From the NCBI GenBank assembly GCA_036389155.1, contig DASVQN010000007.1, positions 55,312 through 119,311 on the forward strand: DNA of 64,000 nucleotides, given 5' to 3'. Positions 24,874 to 32,824 of this stretch are shown piece by piece. The stretch is from CADCVT01 sp036389155 (lineage in GTDB: Bacteria > Actinomycetota > Thermoleophilia > Solirubrobacterales > Solirubrobacteraceae). Within the stretch, counting starts at the first letter, position 1; each line of letters begins with the position of its first letter. The notes under the pieces were generated by a model, which worked only from the letters and a program-made list of their open reading frames with translations, had not been told where the DNA came from and searched no databases. The position numbers were made by a program, and so were the translations under genes.

Positions 24874-25587
24874 TTGGACCGCGACACGATCTCAGCGCTG
24901 ACCCACGGCGACGTCCCGTTCGCCAACCCGCTGTCGGAGGCCGACGTGGAGGAGGCGATTGGGCTGCTCGCGCTGCCCGACGGCGCGACCGCGCTCGACG
25001 TCGGGTGCGGCAACGGCGAGATCCTCGCGCGCGTCAAGCGCCGCCACGACGTCACCACGATGGGGATCGAGCCGTCGCCGCGATGGGCCGCCGCCGCGCA
25101 CGAGCGCGTCGACATCGTCCACACCGCGACGCTGCAGGAGGTCGCGCCGATGGAGGCGTCGTGGGACCTCGTCGTCTGCATCGCCTCGTCGCACGCGTTC
25201 GGCACCTGGGCCGACGCCCTCGCGGGGCTGCGCCGGCTCGTGCGGCCGGGCGGTCGCGGCCTCGTCGGCGAGGGGTTCTGGCGGCGCCCGCCCTCGGCCG
25301 AATACCTCGACGCGCTCGGCGGCGCGACCGAGGACGAGCTGCCGACGCGCGACGCGCTGCTCGACGGCGCCCGCGCGGCCGGGTGGGAGGTCGAGGACGA
25401 GCGCGTGGCGTCGGACGCCGACTGGGCGCGCTACGAGGAGACGCTGATCGCGAACGGCGAGCGCGCGCTGCGCGAGCACGACGTGCCCGAGCTGCGCGAG
25501 TGGGTCGGGCGGGCGCGGGCGCGGTGGGAGCACCCCGACGGGCGCGACACGCTCGGGTTCGCGCTGCTGACGCTGCACGCCGCGTGA
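24874..25587 (+). CDS. class I SAM-dependent methyltransferase
   Basis: 237 residues. The AdoMet-binding motif I is ALDVGCGNGEILARV and the acidic strand-2 end is MGIEPSP. The post-I and motif-III regions (WDLVVCIASSHAFG, VRPGGRGLVGEGFW) follow the class I order. A TTG start at 24874 best fits the family; the longer reading frame starts inside the amidase gene. The stop overlaps the aminotransferase start (TGATG). The acceptor molecule is unknown. Confidence 0.85.
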   Translation: MDRDTISALTHGDVPFANPLSEADVEEAIGLLALPDGATALDVGCGNGEILARVKRRHDVTTMGIEPSPRWAAAAHERVDIVHTATLQEVAPMEASWDLVVCIASSHAFGTWADALAGLRRLVRPGGRGLVGEGFWRRPPSAEYLDALGGATEDELPTRDALLDGARAAGWEVEDERVASDADWARYEETLIANGERALREHDVPELREWVGRARARWEHPDGRDTLGFALLTLHAA

Positions 25588-26734
25588 TGCCCGGGCAGCG
25601 TCCCGCTCCGGCCGCCCTCGGCCGCCTTCCCGAGCAGTACTTCATGCGCCTGCTCGCGACGGTCGCGGCGGCCCGCGAGGCGCCCGGCGAGCGGCTGATC
25701 GACCTCGGCCGCGGCAACCCCGACATCCCGCCGCCCGAGCACGTCCGCGAGGCCGTCGCCGCGGCGGCGCGCGAGCTGACCGTCCCGGTGCACGGCTACC
25801 CGCCGTTCTCCGGCCTGCCGTCGCTGCGCGAGGCGATCGCGCGCCGGTACGAGGCCGACCACGGCGTCACGCTCGACCCCGAGCGCGAGGTTGCGGTGGT
25901 GCCGGGGACGAAGACGGGCATCATGCTCGCCGCGCTGGCCACCGCGGGCGACGGCGACGCCGTGCTGCTGCCCGACCCCGGCTATCCCGACTACCCGTCC
26001 GGCGTCGCGCTGGCCGGCGCGCGCGCCGTGTCGCTGCCGCTCGATCCGACGGCGGCGTTCCAGCCGGACTTCGACGCGGTGGCGGCCGAGCGCCCGGCGC
26101 TGACCGTCCTCAACTACCCGTCGAACCCGTGCGCGACGTGCGCGCGCGACGAGACGTTCCCGGCGGGGGTCGCGTACGTCGCCGAGCGCGGCGGGTGGCT
26201 GCTGCACGACCTCGCCTACGACCGGCTCGCGTTCGACGGCCACCGGGCGCGCAGCGTGCTCGAGGCGCCCGGCGCGCGCGACGTCGCCGTCGAGCTGTGG
26301 TCGCCCTCGAAGGTCTACGGGATCGCGGGCTGGCGGATCGGGTTCCTCGTCGGCTCCGCGGTCGTGGTGGGCCGCGTGCAGCGCTGATCGACCACCTCAC
26401 GGCAGGCGTCTGGAGCGGGCTGCAGCGCGGGCTGCAGGCGGCGCTGGACGGCGACCAGTCGTCGGTCGAGGAGCGCCGCCGCGTGTACGAGCGCCGTCGC
26501 GACGTTCTGGCCGCCGCGCTGCCGGAGCTCGCCGCGCCGGAGGGCACGTTCTACGCGTGGTGGCGGCTCCCCGACGGGCTGACGGCGGAGCGGCTGCTCG
26601 CCGAGCACCGGATCGCCGTGGCGCCGGGCGAGGGCTTCGGCGGGCGCGGCGCCGGCTGGGCGCGCCTGTCGCTGGCGATCCCCGACGAGGACGTCGCCGA
26701 GGCCGCCGCGCGGCTTCAGACCATCGCGAGGTGA
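25587..26734 (+). pseudogene. class I/II aminotransferase split by a frameshift
   Basis: A fold-type I PLP aminotransferase read in two frames. 25587-26387 encodes LIDLGRGNPDIPPPEHV, NYPSNP, and the PLP-lysine motif SPSKVYGIAGWRIGF, then ends early at TGA 26385-26387. Homologous sequence continues one frame earlier from about 26384 (LIDHLTAGVWSGLQRG, TFYAWWRLPDG, GFGGRGAGWARLSLA) to 26734. One missing G in GTGCAG(G)CGCTGATC explains it. No slippery heptamer is seen, so this is a disrupted gene or a sequencing error, not obvious programmed frameshifting. If intact it would resemble LL-diaminopimelate/alanine-type aminotransferases. Confidence 0.85.
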
Positions 26735-27102
26735 CGGTGCGACGGGCAGTAGCCCGTCTCCGGCAGCGGCGCGCGCTGGCACGGCTCGCCGTGGCGGGTG
26801 AGCGCGGGGCACACGACCGGCAGCCCCTCGGCCGTGCGGAACGGCTGCTCGTCGAGGTGGCGCTCGGCGGCCTGCACGACGAGGCGGACGGTGCGGTGCA
26901 CCTTGTCCTGCCGCGAGACCGGGAAGCACCAGCGGATGTCGCGGAAGAGCTTGCGCGCCGGGTCGGCGAAGTAGCGGCGGTCCGTGGCGAGGCGCTGCAT
27001 GCACTCCTCGGACGCGGTGAGGACGCACCGGCGCGCCTCCGGCAGCCCGGGATCGACGTCCTCGATGAGCTCGCGATAGAGAGCGCGGCTGAACTCCAGC
27101 AT
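26716..27102 (-). CDS. hypothetical protein with C-terminal zinc-knuckle-like motif
   Basis: 128 residues from ATG 27102 (133 from GTG 27117). The body is charged and helical. The end, roughly CPALTRHGEPCQRAP then GYCPSHRHL, has a C-x8-C-x10-C-x2-H spacing that looks like a small zinc site with Thr/Gly-Cys context. No family name is recognised. It overlaps the 3' end of the broken aminotransferase by 19 bases on the opposite strand. Confidence 0.65.
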   Translation of the reverse strand: MLEFSRALYRELIEDVDPGLPEARRCVLTASEECMQRLATDRRYFADPARKLFRDIRWCFPVSRQDKVHRTVRLVVQAAERHLDEQPFRTAEGLPVVCPALTRHGEPCQRAPLPETGYCPSHRHLAMV

Positions 27103-27156
27103 GGTGACCCACGTCACAGAGTGCCCGCCGTCCGCGCAGCACCGGTTGGGGGTGGA

Positions 27157-28239
27157 TTAGCGGCGCGTTAAGGCGGCGCGCGCCACGTCGCGCCCGAGGT
27201 CGAGGCCGGCGCTCCCGTCCATCGGGAAGTGGATGCCGCCGTAGATGCGCGAGGCCGCCGCCTCCTCCGCCGCCTGGCGCAGGTCCCAGATGTGCGTGGG
27301 GAACCGCGCCTCGAGCACCGCGGCCGCGGCACCCGACGTCGCGGCGTGGCCCGAGGGGTACGACGGGAACGGGGGCGTGGCGAGGAGCGGGAGCCACTGC
27401 GGGTCGTACCGCTCGCGGACGACCGTCACCGGCCGCACGAGCCAGTAGTGGAACTTGGCCTCCCAGCACGCGATGAACGCGTCGGCCTGCGCGCTGTTGA
27501 GCGTCGCGAACAGCCGCGCCGTGGCGAGCGGCGTGCGCCGGTCCCAGGTCAGGAGCTTGAGCGCGATGCGGTTCCAGTGCCCCGGCGGCGTGTCGCTCCC
27601 CGGTCCGTCGGCCCACGCCATCGCGATCCGCCGCTGCTCGGCGCTGAGCGAGCGCGAGACCGCGTAGACGCTCTGCGCCTGCGCGGTGAAGTCGTCGCTG
27701 TCGTACGCGATGGGCGCCGGCGGGCGCAGCTCGCCCGGGCTGGTCAGGTGCCACGGCCGCCACGTGCCGGCCATCGGCTCGACGGGCGCGGCGTTGGCGG
27801 GCGGCGTGGGAAGCCACAGGCCGTCGCCCTTCGGGATCGCTCCGTCGAACGTCGCGCTCGCGCCGTCGGTGCGCGCGCGCTCGAGGAGAGGGAGCGCCGC
27901 GGCGCGGCCCATGCGCGCCGCGGCGCCCGGTGCGGCCCGCGGAAGCGGACGGGCCTGCACGTCTGGGAAGAGCTCCTGCAGAAGCGCGCTCGCGGCGGCG
28001 TCGACCGCGGGGCGGACCGGGACGCGTCGCCGCGTCGCGCGCTCGGCCGCGTCCCGCGCGGCGACGCTGACGTACGCGAGCGCGCGGGCGGCGCGCGGCG
28101 GCGTCGTCTTGTGCGCTTGGATCTGCGCGAGGGTCGCCTCGATCCACGGCTCCACCACCGGCCTCGGCCGCGCCGCGCTCGCGGGCGGCGCGCCGAGCAG
28201 CGCGGCGGTCGCGGCGGCGGCGAGGACGAGGCGCTTCAT
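27157..28239 (-). CDS. vanadium-dependent haloperoxidase-like / PAP2 family secreted enzyme
   Basis: 360 residues with a signal peptide (LVLAAAATAALLGAPPASAA). The three vanadate/phosphate-binding motifs of the haloperoxidase-acid phosphatase superfamily are intact: KFHYWLVRP (K-x6-RP), SYPSGHAATSGAA (PSGH), and SRIYGGIHFPMDG (SR-x5-H-x3-D). The motif 1 to 2 spacing fits the bacterial vanadium-dependent haloperoxidases. Predicted activity is halide oxidation with peroxide, or phosphatase activity, outside the membrane. Confidence 0.9.
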   Translation of the reverse strand: MKRLVLAAAATAALLGAPPASAARPRPVVEPWIEATLAQIQAHKTTPPRAARALAYVSVAARDAAERATRRRVPVRPAVDAAASALLQELFPDVQARPLPRAAPGAAARMGRAAALPLLERARTDGASATFDGAIPKGDGLWLPTPPANAAPVEPMAGTWRPWHLTSPGELRPPAPIAYDSDDFTAQAQSVYAVSRSLSAEQRRIAMAWADGPGSDTPPGHWNRIALKLLTWDRRTPLATARLFATLNSAQADAFIACWEAKFHYWLVRPVTVVRERYDPQWLPLLATPPFPSYPSGHAATSGAAAAVLEARFPTHIWDLRQAAEEAAASRIYGGIHFPMDGSAGLDLGRDVARAALTRR

Positions 28240-28351
28240 GGTGGGAGGAAACGGGCGGCGCGCGCAAAGGTTGCAGTCCGGCGCGCGGGGGTGAGAGGGT
28301 GGGTCGACGGGCCGGGCTGACTGGGCCGGGCCGCGAACGAAGGAGGCCGCA
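28240..28351. promoter_or_regulatory. divergent intergenic region with strong ribosome site
   Basis: 112 bases between the haloperoxidase and the 28352 gene. AAGGAGG at 28340-28346 sits five bases ahead of ATG 28352. No reliable -35/-10 pair was recognised. Confidence 0.5.
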
Positions 28352-28717
28352 ATGGCCGACCGCATGCTGTTCATCGGCTGGGGCCAGACGGTTCGAGGGC
28401 GCGAGGAGCGCGCAGTCGAGGTCTTCAACGAGACCGTCGGGCTGTACGGCCGGATGCAGCAGGACGGCCGCATCGAGAAGTTCGACGTGTGCCTGCTCCA
28501 GCCGCACGGCGGAGGGCTCGAGGGCTACGTCGCGCTCTACGGGACCGAAGCCCAGATGCAGTCCGTCGAGGCCGACGCCGAGTTCCAGCGGAACATGACC
28601 GACGCCAGCCTGATCGTCGACGAGCTCGGCGTAGTGCACGGCTGGGTCAACGAGGGCATCGCCGACCAGATGGGGATCTACACCGAGGCCGTCGCCAAGG
28701 TGCCTTCGCGCGCGTAG
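28352..28717 (+). CDS. hypothetical protein, possibly alpha/beta-barrel dimer
   Basis: 121 residues. The pattern MLFIGWGQTVRGREERAVEVF, followed by helix and a second strand (GLEGYVALYGTEAQM), resembles a ferredoxin-like alpha/beta fold of small dimeric proteins. No catalytic motif or named family can be given. The strong ribosome site suggests high expression. Confidence 0.68.
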   Translation: MADRMLFIGWGQTVRGREERAVEVFNETVGLYGRMQQDGRIEKFDVCLLQPHGGGLEGYVALYGTEAQMQSVEADAEFQRNMTDASLIVDELGVVHGWVNEGIADQMGIYTEAVAKVPSRA

Positions 28718-28837
28718 CCGGCGCGTCCGCGAGCGGCCGCTCCGGCGCCCCCGGCAGCGGCCGCTCCGCACCTGCGCGCTTACTCCGCGACCCAGCCGCG
28801 CGTCCTCCGCCGGTCCGGCGGGTAGCTTCGCGGCGCG
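28718..28837. other. intergenic, GC-rich direct repeat
   Basis: 120 bases containing two copies of GCGGCCGCTCCG. The palindromic core could fold, but there is no T-run, so it is not a convincing intrinsic terminator. Confidence 0.35.
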
Positions 28838-29059
28838 ATGGGTCGCCCGCTCGACATCGCCGCGCTCGTCCGCAGCGCCGACGCCTCCGCCGTCGATGTC
28901 GCCGGCCTGACGACGCTCCTCCGCCGGTCCTGGCCCGCGTCGTCCGACGGGACGCGCCCCGCCGCACGCGACTGGCTCCGACGCTGGCGCCCGGTCCGCG
29001 TCACCGCACAGCCGGCCGACTGCGCGTGCGCGGCCGGCACGTGCGGCTGGTGCAACTAG
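28838..29059 (+). CDS. small protein with cysteine-rich C-terminus
   Basis: 73 residues. The first ~55 are ordinary and helical/basic (IAALVRSADASAVDV, DWLRRWRP); the last 13 end in CACAAGTCGWCN, four cysteines in eleven residues. The gene length and the Cys-rich tail recall modified peptides or small metal-binding proteins. No modifying enzyme (radical SAM, YcaO) lies near, so a RiPP label is not justified. Start ATG at 28838 is the first after a stop. Confidence 0.5.
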   Translation: MGRPLDIAALVRSADASAVDVAGLTTLLRRSWPASSDGTRPAARDWLRRWRPVRVTAQPADCACAAGTCGWCN

Positions 29060-29083
29060 CCCGCTCGACGAGCTGCCGGCGCG

Positions 29084-30049
29084 CTAGCGCGTGAGGCGGA
29101 TGCGCGGCAGCCGGGTGGCCGCGCTGTTGCCCGCGTCGTCGATGGCGACGATCGTGACGACGGCGTACACCCAGCGGCGCGAGCGCACCGCCTTCAGCAG
29201 CGCGCGCGTCGCCTTCGGGGCGGCCCTCAGCGTCAGGCGGATCAGCTCGCCCGGCGTCTCGGCGCGCTGCTGCGGCGAGACGAGGCGGATCCTCTTGCCG
29301 CCGACGCGCACGGTCGCGCTCGCCGACAGGCCGGCCTTCTCGTCGACGCCCGCCTGCACCGACAGCGAGCGCCTGCGCGCGAACCCGGCGCGGTCCGGCG
29401 CGCGCGGGTCGATCTTCGGCGGTGTCGCGTCGCGCGGCGGGGGCGGCGGCTCCTCGGCCGGCGGCGGGGCGTCCCCGCGCTCGACCGACTCGCACGAGGC
29501 GTCCGCGACGTCGGCCACGTCGAGGAACGCGCGGTCGGCGCCCGCGCCGCAGCCGACGACCTCGACCGTGCCGTCGCGGGCGATCAGCTCGTCGTCGCCG
29601 CCGCGCCCGTCGAGCTGGTCGTTGCCGGCGTCGCCGTCGATGCGGTCGGGCCCGCCGCCGCCGACGACGCGGTCGTTGCCGGTCCCCGCGAGCAGCTCGG
29701 TGCGGATCGGCGCCGCGCCCGGCGCCTCGCGCACCTCGACCTCGTCGTCGCGGGGGCCGACGTCGACGAGCAGCCGCGTCGACGCGGCGCGCGGGCACAG
29801 GACGTCGACGATGTAGCCGCGGTCGTCGACGTTCTGCGGGTCGCAGCGGCCCGGGTCGATCCCGCCGTCGACGGTCGTGTCGGTGATGCGCACGTGCGCG
29901 TCGTCGACGGTCGCGGTGACCCGGCTCGCCGACGTCGTGTCCTTCGCCGAGTAGACGATCGAGTCGCCGTCCATCCGGATCACCGCGTGTGCGCCCGCCT
30001 CGGCGGGCAGCACGGCCACGGCGAGCAGGGCGACGACCAGCGCGCGCAT
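29084..30049 (-). CDS. secreted RTX-like calcium-binding protein
   Basis: 321 residues with a signal peptide (LVVALLAVAVLPAEAGA). Residues ~115-160 carry hemolysin-type nonapeptide repeats (LLAGTGNDRVVGGGGPDRIDG then GDAGNDQLDG and GRGGDDEL), a calcium-binding beta-roll. A proline spacer and an Ig-like C-terminal domain follow. It is exported; no enzymatic domain is visible. The ATG at 30049 overlaps the stop of the LLM oxidoreductase (TGATG). Confidence 0.85.
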   Translation of the reverse strand: MRALVVALLAVAVLPAEAGAHAVIRMDGDSIVYSAKDTTSASRVTATVDDAHVRITDTTVDGGIDPGRCDPQNVDDRGYIVDVLCPRAASTRLLVDVGPRDDEVEVREAPGAAPIRTELLAGTGNDRVVGGGGPDRIDGDAGNDQLDGRGGDDELIARDGTVEVVGCGAGADRAFLDVADVADASCESVERGDAPPPAEEPPPPPRDATPPKIDPRAPDRAGFARRRSLSVQAGVDEKAGLSASATVRVGGKRIRLVSPQQRAETPGELIRLTLRAAPKATRALLKAVRSRRWVYAVVTIVAIDDAGNSAATRLPRIRLTR

Positions 30050-31038
30050 CACGCCGCCGCGAGCACGTCCGCGAAGGCCTCGGCGACGAGCTCGTACGAG
30101 CGCTTGCGAGCCTCGTGCGAGTGGGTGATGGTCACGAGCATCGCCTCCTCGGCGGCGTAGGCGCTCGCCACCTCCTCCAGCCGCTGGCGGACCTTCGCCG
30201 GCGACCCGATGATCGCGCGGCGCCCGGCGGTCTCGCGCGAGCCCTGCGACTCGAGGAACCGCAGCGCCTTGTCGACTGGGGGGACGGGGATGAGGCGGCC
30301 CTGGCGCAGGAGCGTCAGCGTCATGCGCGACGAGGACGCGAGCCGCTGGGCCTCCTCGTCGCTCTCCGCGCATATGACCCACGCGGCCACCATCACCCGC
30401 GGGGTCGCGACGCACTGCGCGGCGTAGGAGCGCGCGATGTCGGCTCCGTTCGGGTTGATGAAGTCGGCGAAGGAGTAGGGGAGGCCGAGCTGCGCCGCCC
30501 ATTCGGCGCTCTGGGGCGAGGAGCCGAGCAGCCACGGCTCGGGCGTCTCGGGCCGGCCGGGGAGCGTCGCCTCCAGGCGCTTGAACGGGTGGTCGGGCGG
30601 GAGCGTCCCGTCGAGGTAGCCGAGCAGCTCGGCGAGCTGCTGGGGGAAGTCGTCGGGCGCGTGCTCGCGGCGGTCGCGCTGCAGGGCGAACGTCGTCAGC
30701 GGGTCGGTGCCGGAGGCGCGGCCGAGGCCGAGGTCGATCCGGCCGGGGAAGAGCCCGCTGAGCAGGCTGAAGGACTCGGCCACCTTCAGCGGCGAGTAGT
30801 GCGGCAGCATCACGCCGCCGCTGCCCACGCGCATGCGCGAGGTGGCCGACGCGATCGGCCCGATCAGCACCTCGGGCGACGGCCCGGCCAGCGACGGCCC
30901 GCCGTGGTGCTCGGCCACCCAGTAGCGGTGGAAGCCGAGGGCGTCGCAGTGGCGCGCGAGGTCGATCGTGTTGCGCAGCGCCTGAGCGCCGGTCATTCCC
31001 TCCGGCACGGGCGACTGGTCGAGCACGCTGAGCCGCAT
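30049..31038 (-). CDS. LLM class flavin-dependent oxidoreductase
   Basis: 329 residues with the luciferase-like (bacterial luciferase/F420) TIM barrel order: N-terminal LSVLDQSPVPEG, HRYWVAEHHGGPSLAG, and the FPGRIDLGLGRASGTDP segment diagnostic of the LLM group (NhaK/YvbT-like MsnO8 family). FMN or F420 is the expected cofactor. Its coupling to an exported RTX-like protein by TGATG is odd and probably just operon packing. Substrate unknown. Confidence 0.92.
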   Translation of the reverse strand: MRLSVLDQSPVPEGMTGAQALRNTIDLARHCDALGFHRYWVAEHHGGPSLAGPSPEVLIGPIASATSRMRVGSGGVMLPHYSPLKVAESFSLLSGLFPGRIDLGLGRASGTDPLTTFALQRDRREHAPDDFPQQLAELLGYLDGTLPPDHPFKRLEATLPGRPETPEPWLLGSSPQSAEWAAQLGLPYSFADFINPNGADIARSYAAQCVATPRVMVAAWVICAESDEEAQRLASSSRMTLTLLRQGRLIPVPPVDKALRFLESQGSRETAGRRAIIGSPAKVRQRLEEVASAYAAEEAMLVTITHSHEARKRSYELVAEAFADVLAAA

Positions 31039-31098
31039 CGCCGGGCGAACGTAGCAACCACCCGTTTTGGCGCGCGGGCACCCGGGAACGCCAAGGAC

Positions 31099-31971
31099 AT
31101 GCGACTACGAACGACGGGAGCGCTCGTCGTCGCCACGTTCGCCTGCGCGCTGGCGGCGCAGCCCACGATGGCGGCCGACCTGAAGACGTTGTCCAAGCCC
31201 AGCCCGCTCACGGCGGCGCAGAAGCAGCAGATCCACGACGCGGGCGCCGCCGGCGTGAAGTTCGCGGCCGAGGAGCTCAACCTCTGGTGCCCGGGCGTGC
31301 AGTCGCGCGGCGTCAGCGCCAACGGCTGCATCGTCTCCCCGTACGGGTGCACGGCGAACTTCGTCTTCAGCGACGGTCGCGACTGGCACACGTACGCGTA
31401 CGTCGGCACCGCGAGCCACTGCTCCGACAAGAACGGCGACCGCGTGATCATGCAGGTCGACACGACGACGCTGGCGGACGTCGGATACGTCGTGAAGCAG
31501 ACGGCGGCCGAGGAGCCCGGGAACGACTTCGCCCTCATCAAGATCGACCCGGCGGTGGCGAAGAAGTGGGGGGTCAACCCGGCGATCCCGACCGGCGGCC
31601 CGCAGGGCATCTACACGGGCTGCGACCCGCAGGTCATCAAGAACTACGGCCACGGCTACGGCGTCGCGGTCGGCCAGGGCAAGCCCGAGGCCGGCGTCGC
31701 CACCGACTGGTACCAGGACGGCTACGGCTGGTTCGGGCCGGGGCTGCCGGGCGATTCGGGCAGCGGCATCACGCTCGCCGACAACCGCTCGGCGGGCGAC
31801 TTCACGCACATCATCATCTTCGACCCGGCGCTCGCGTTCGCCCCGGGCGAGCTGACGGGCACGCGCACCACGAAGATCCTCTCGTTCCTGGGGGCGAGCT
31901 ACTCGCAGGTCAACGCGGACGGGACGCTCTCTCGGGCGACGAGCAACCCGTGCCCCGCGATGCCGCGGTAG
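31099..31971 (+). CDS. secreted trypsin-like serine protease
   Basis: 290 residues with a signal peptide (ALVVATFACALAAQPTMAA). The catalytic triad of the chymotrypsin fold is visible: His in GTASHC, Asp in GNDFALIKID, and Ser in GLPGDSGSGI. Cysteines near residues 69-83 and 97 may form disulfides. It is likely an extracellular endopeptidase. There is no obvious long propeptide. The start is ATG at 31099, in a 60-base gap from the divergent LLM gene. Confidence 0.88.
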   Translation: MRLRTTGALVVATFACALAAQPTMAADLKTLSKPSPLTAAQKQQIHDAGAAGVKFAAEELNLWCPGVQSRGVSANGCIVSPYGCTANFVFSDGRDWHTYAYVGTASHCSDKNGDRVIMQVDTTTLADVGYVVKQTAAEEPGNDFALIKIDPAVAKKWGVNPAIPTGGPQGIYTGCDPQVIKNYGHGYGVAVGQGKPEAGVATDWYQDGYGWFGPGLPGDSGSGITLADNRSAGDFTHIIIFDPALAFAPGELTGTRTTKILSFLGASYSQVNADGTLSRATSNPCPAMPR

Positions 31972-31996
31972 GAGGCAGCGCATAAGGTCCCGCTCG

Positions 31997-32791
31997 ATGG
32001 TCACCGTCGTCACCGGTGCGTCGAGCGGGATCGGCGCTGCCGTCGCGCGCGCGCTGCGGCGCGAGCGGCCCGACGCGGCGATCGTGCTCGTGGCGCGGCG
32101 CGAGCCGCTGCTGCGCACCCTCGCGTCGGAGCTCGGCGCGACGTACGTCGTCGCCGACCTGGCCGAGGAGGACGCGCCCGCGCGCGTGCGGGCGCACCTG
32201 GACGAGCAGCACGGCGGCACGCTCGACCTGCTCGTCAACAACGCCGGCGCGTCCTGGCGGGCGACGTTCGCCGACGGCGGCTACGCGAACGTCGCGCGCC
32301 ACATGGACGTCAACTTCAACGCGCCCGTCCGGCTGACGGAGGAGCTCCTGCCGCTCCTGCGCGCGTCGGCGCCGGGCTCGGCGATCGTCAACGTCGCCTC
32401 CGTCGCCGGTCGCGTCGCGCGCGGCGGAGCGGGCTCGTATTCCGCCGCCAAGTTCGCCCTGATCGGCTGGAGCGACGCGCTGCATCAGGAGGAGAAGGAG
32501 CACGGCGTCCACGTCGGCCTCGTGCTCCCAGGCTTCATCGAGACCGAGGGCTTCCCGGCCGCCGAGCTGACCGGCAGGCGCGCGACGCGCTGGCTCGTCT
32601 CGAGCGACGACAAGGCGGCCGCCGCGATCCTCGACGCCGGCCTGCGCGGCAAGGCCGAGCGGTACGTCCCGCGACCCTGGGGCGTGGTGCCGGCGCTGCG
32701 CGCTGTCGCGCCCGCGCTCCTGCGCCGGGCCGGCAGCGGCGCGGTCGGCAAGGCCGCGCTGACGAAGACCGGCAGCGGCGACGCCGACTAG
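31997..32791 (+). CDS. short-chain dehydrogenase
   Basis: 264 residues. Cofactor motif TGASSGIG near the N-terminus, NNAG (LLVNNAGASWR), catalytic Ser in NVASVAG, and YxxxK in YSAAKFAL are present. The arrangement is of a classical SDR with extra C-terminal ~60 residues. NAD(P)-dependent reduction of an unknown carbonyl is expected. GTG/ATG ambiguity does not arise; ATG at 31997 fits. Confidence 0.92.
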   Translation: MVTVVTGASSGIGAAVARALRRERPDAAIVLVARREPLLRTLASELGATYVVADLAEEDAPARVRAHLDEQHGGTLDLLVNNAGASWRATFADGGYANVARHMDVNFNAPVRLTEELLPLLRASAPGSAIVNVASVAGRVARGGAGSYSAAKFALIGWSDALHQEEKEHGVHVGLVLPGFIETEGFPAAELTGRRATRWLVSSDDKAAAAILDAGLRGKAERYVPRPWGVVPALRAVAPALLRRAGSGAVGKAALTKTGSGDAD

Positions 32792-32824
32792 CCGGTCGGC
32801 GACGCCGCGAGGCCGAGGCGGGCG

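Noticed and set aside
26370..26390. Programmed -1 frameshift in the aminotransferase
   Set aside because: No slippery heptamer or strong downstream pseudoknot seen; a single missing G is a simpler explanation.
28730..28775. Intrinsic terminator made of GCGGCCGCTCCG repeats
   Set aside because: Palindromic but without a T-run and without a stable single stem; more likely plain GC-rich sequence.
28838..29059. RiPP precursor label for the cysteine-tailed peptide
   Set aside because: No radical SAM, YcaO or lanthipeptide-type modifying gene nearby; described only as a small Cys-rich protein.
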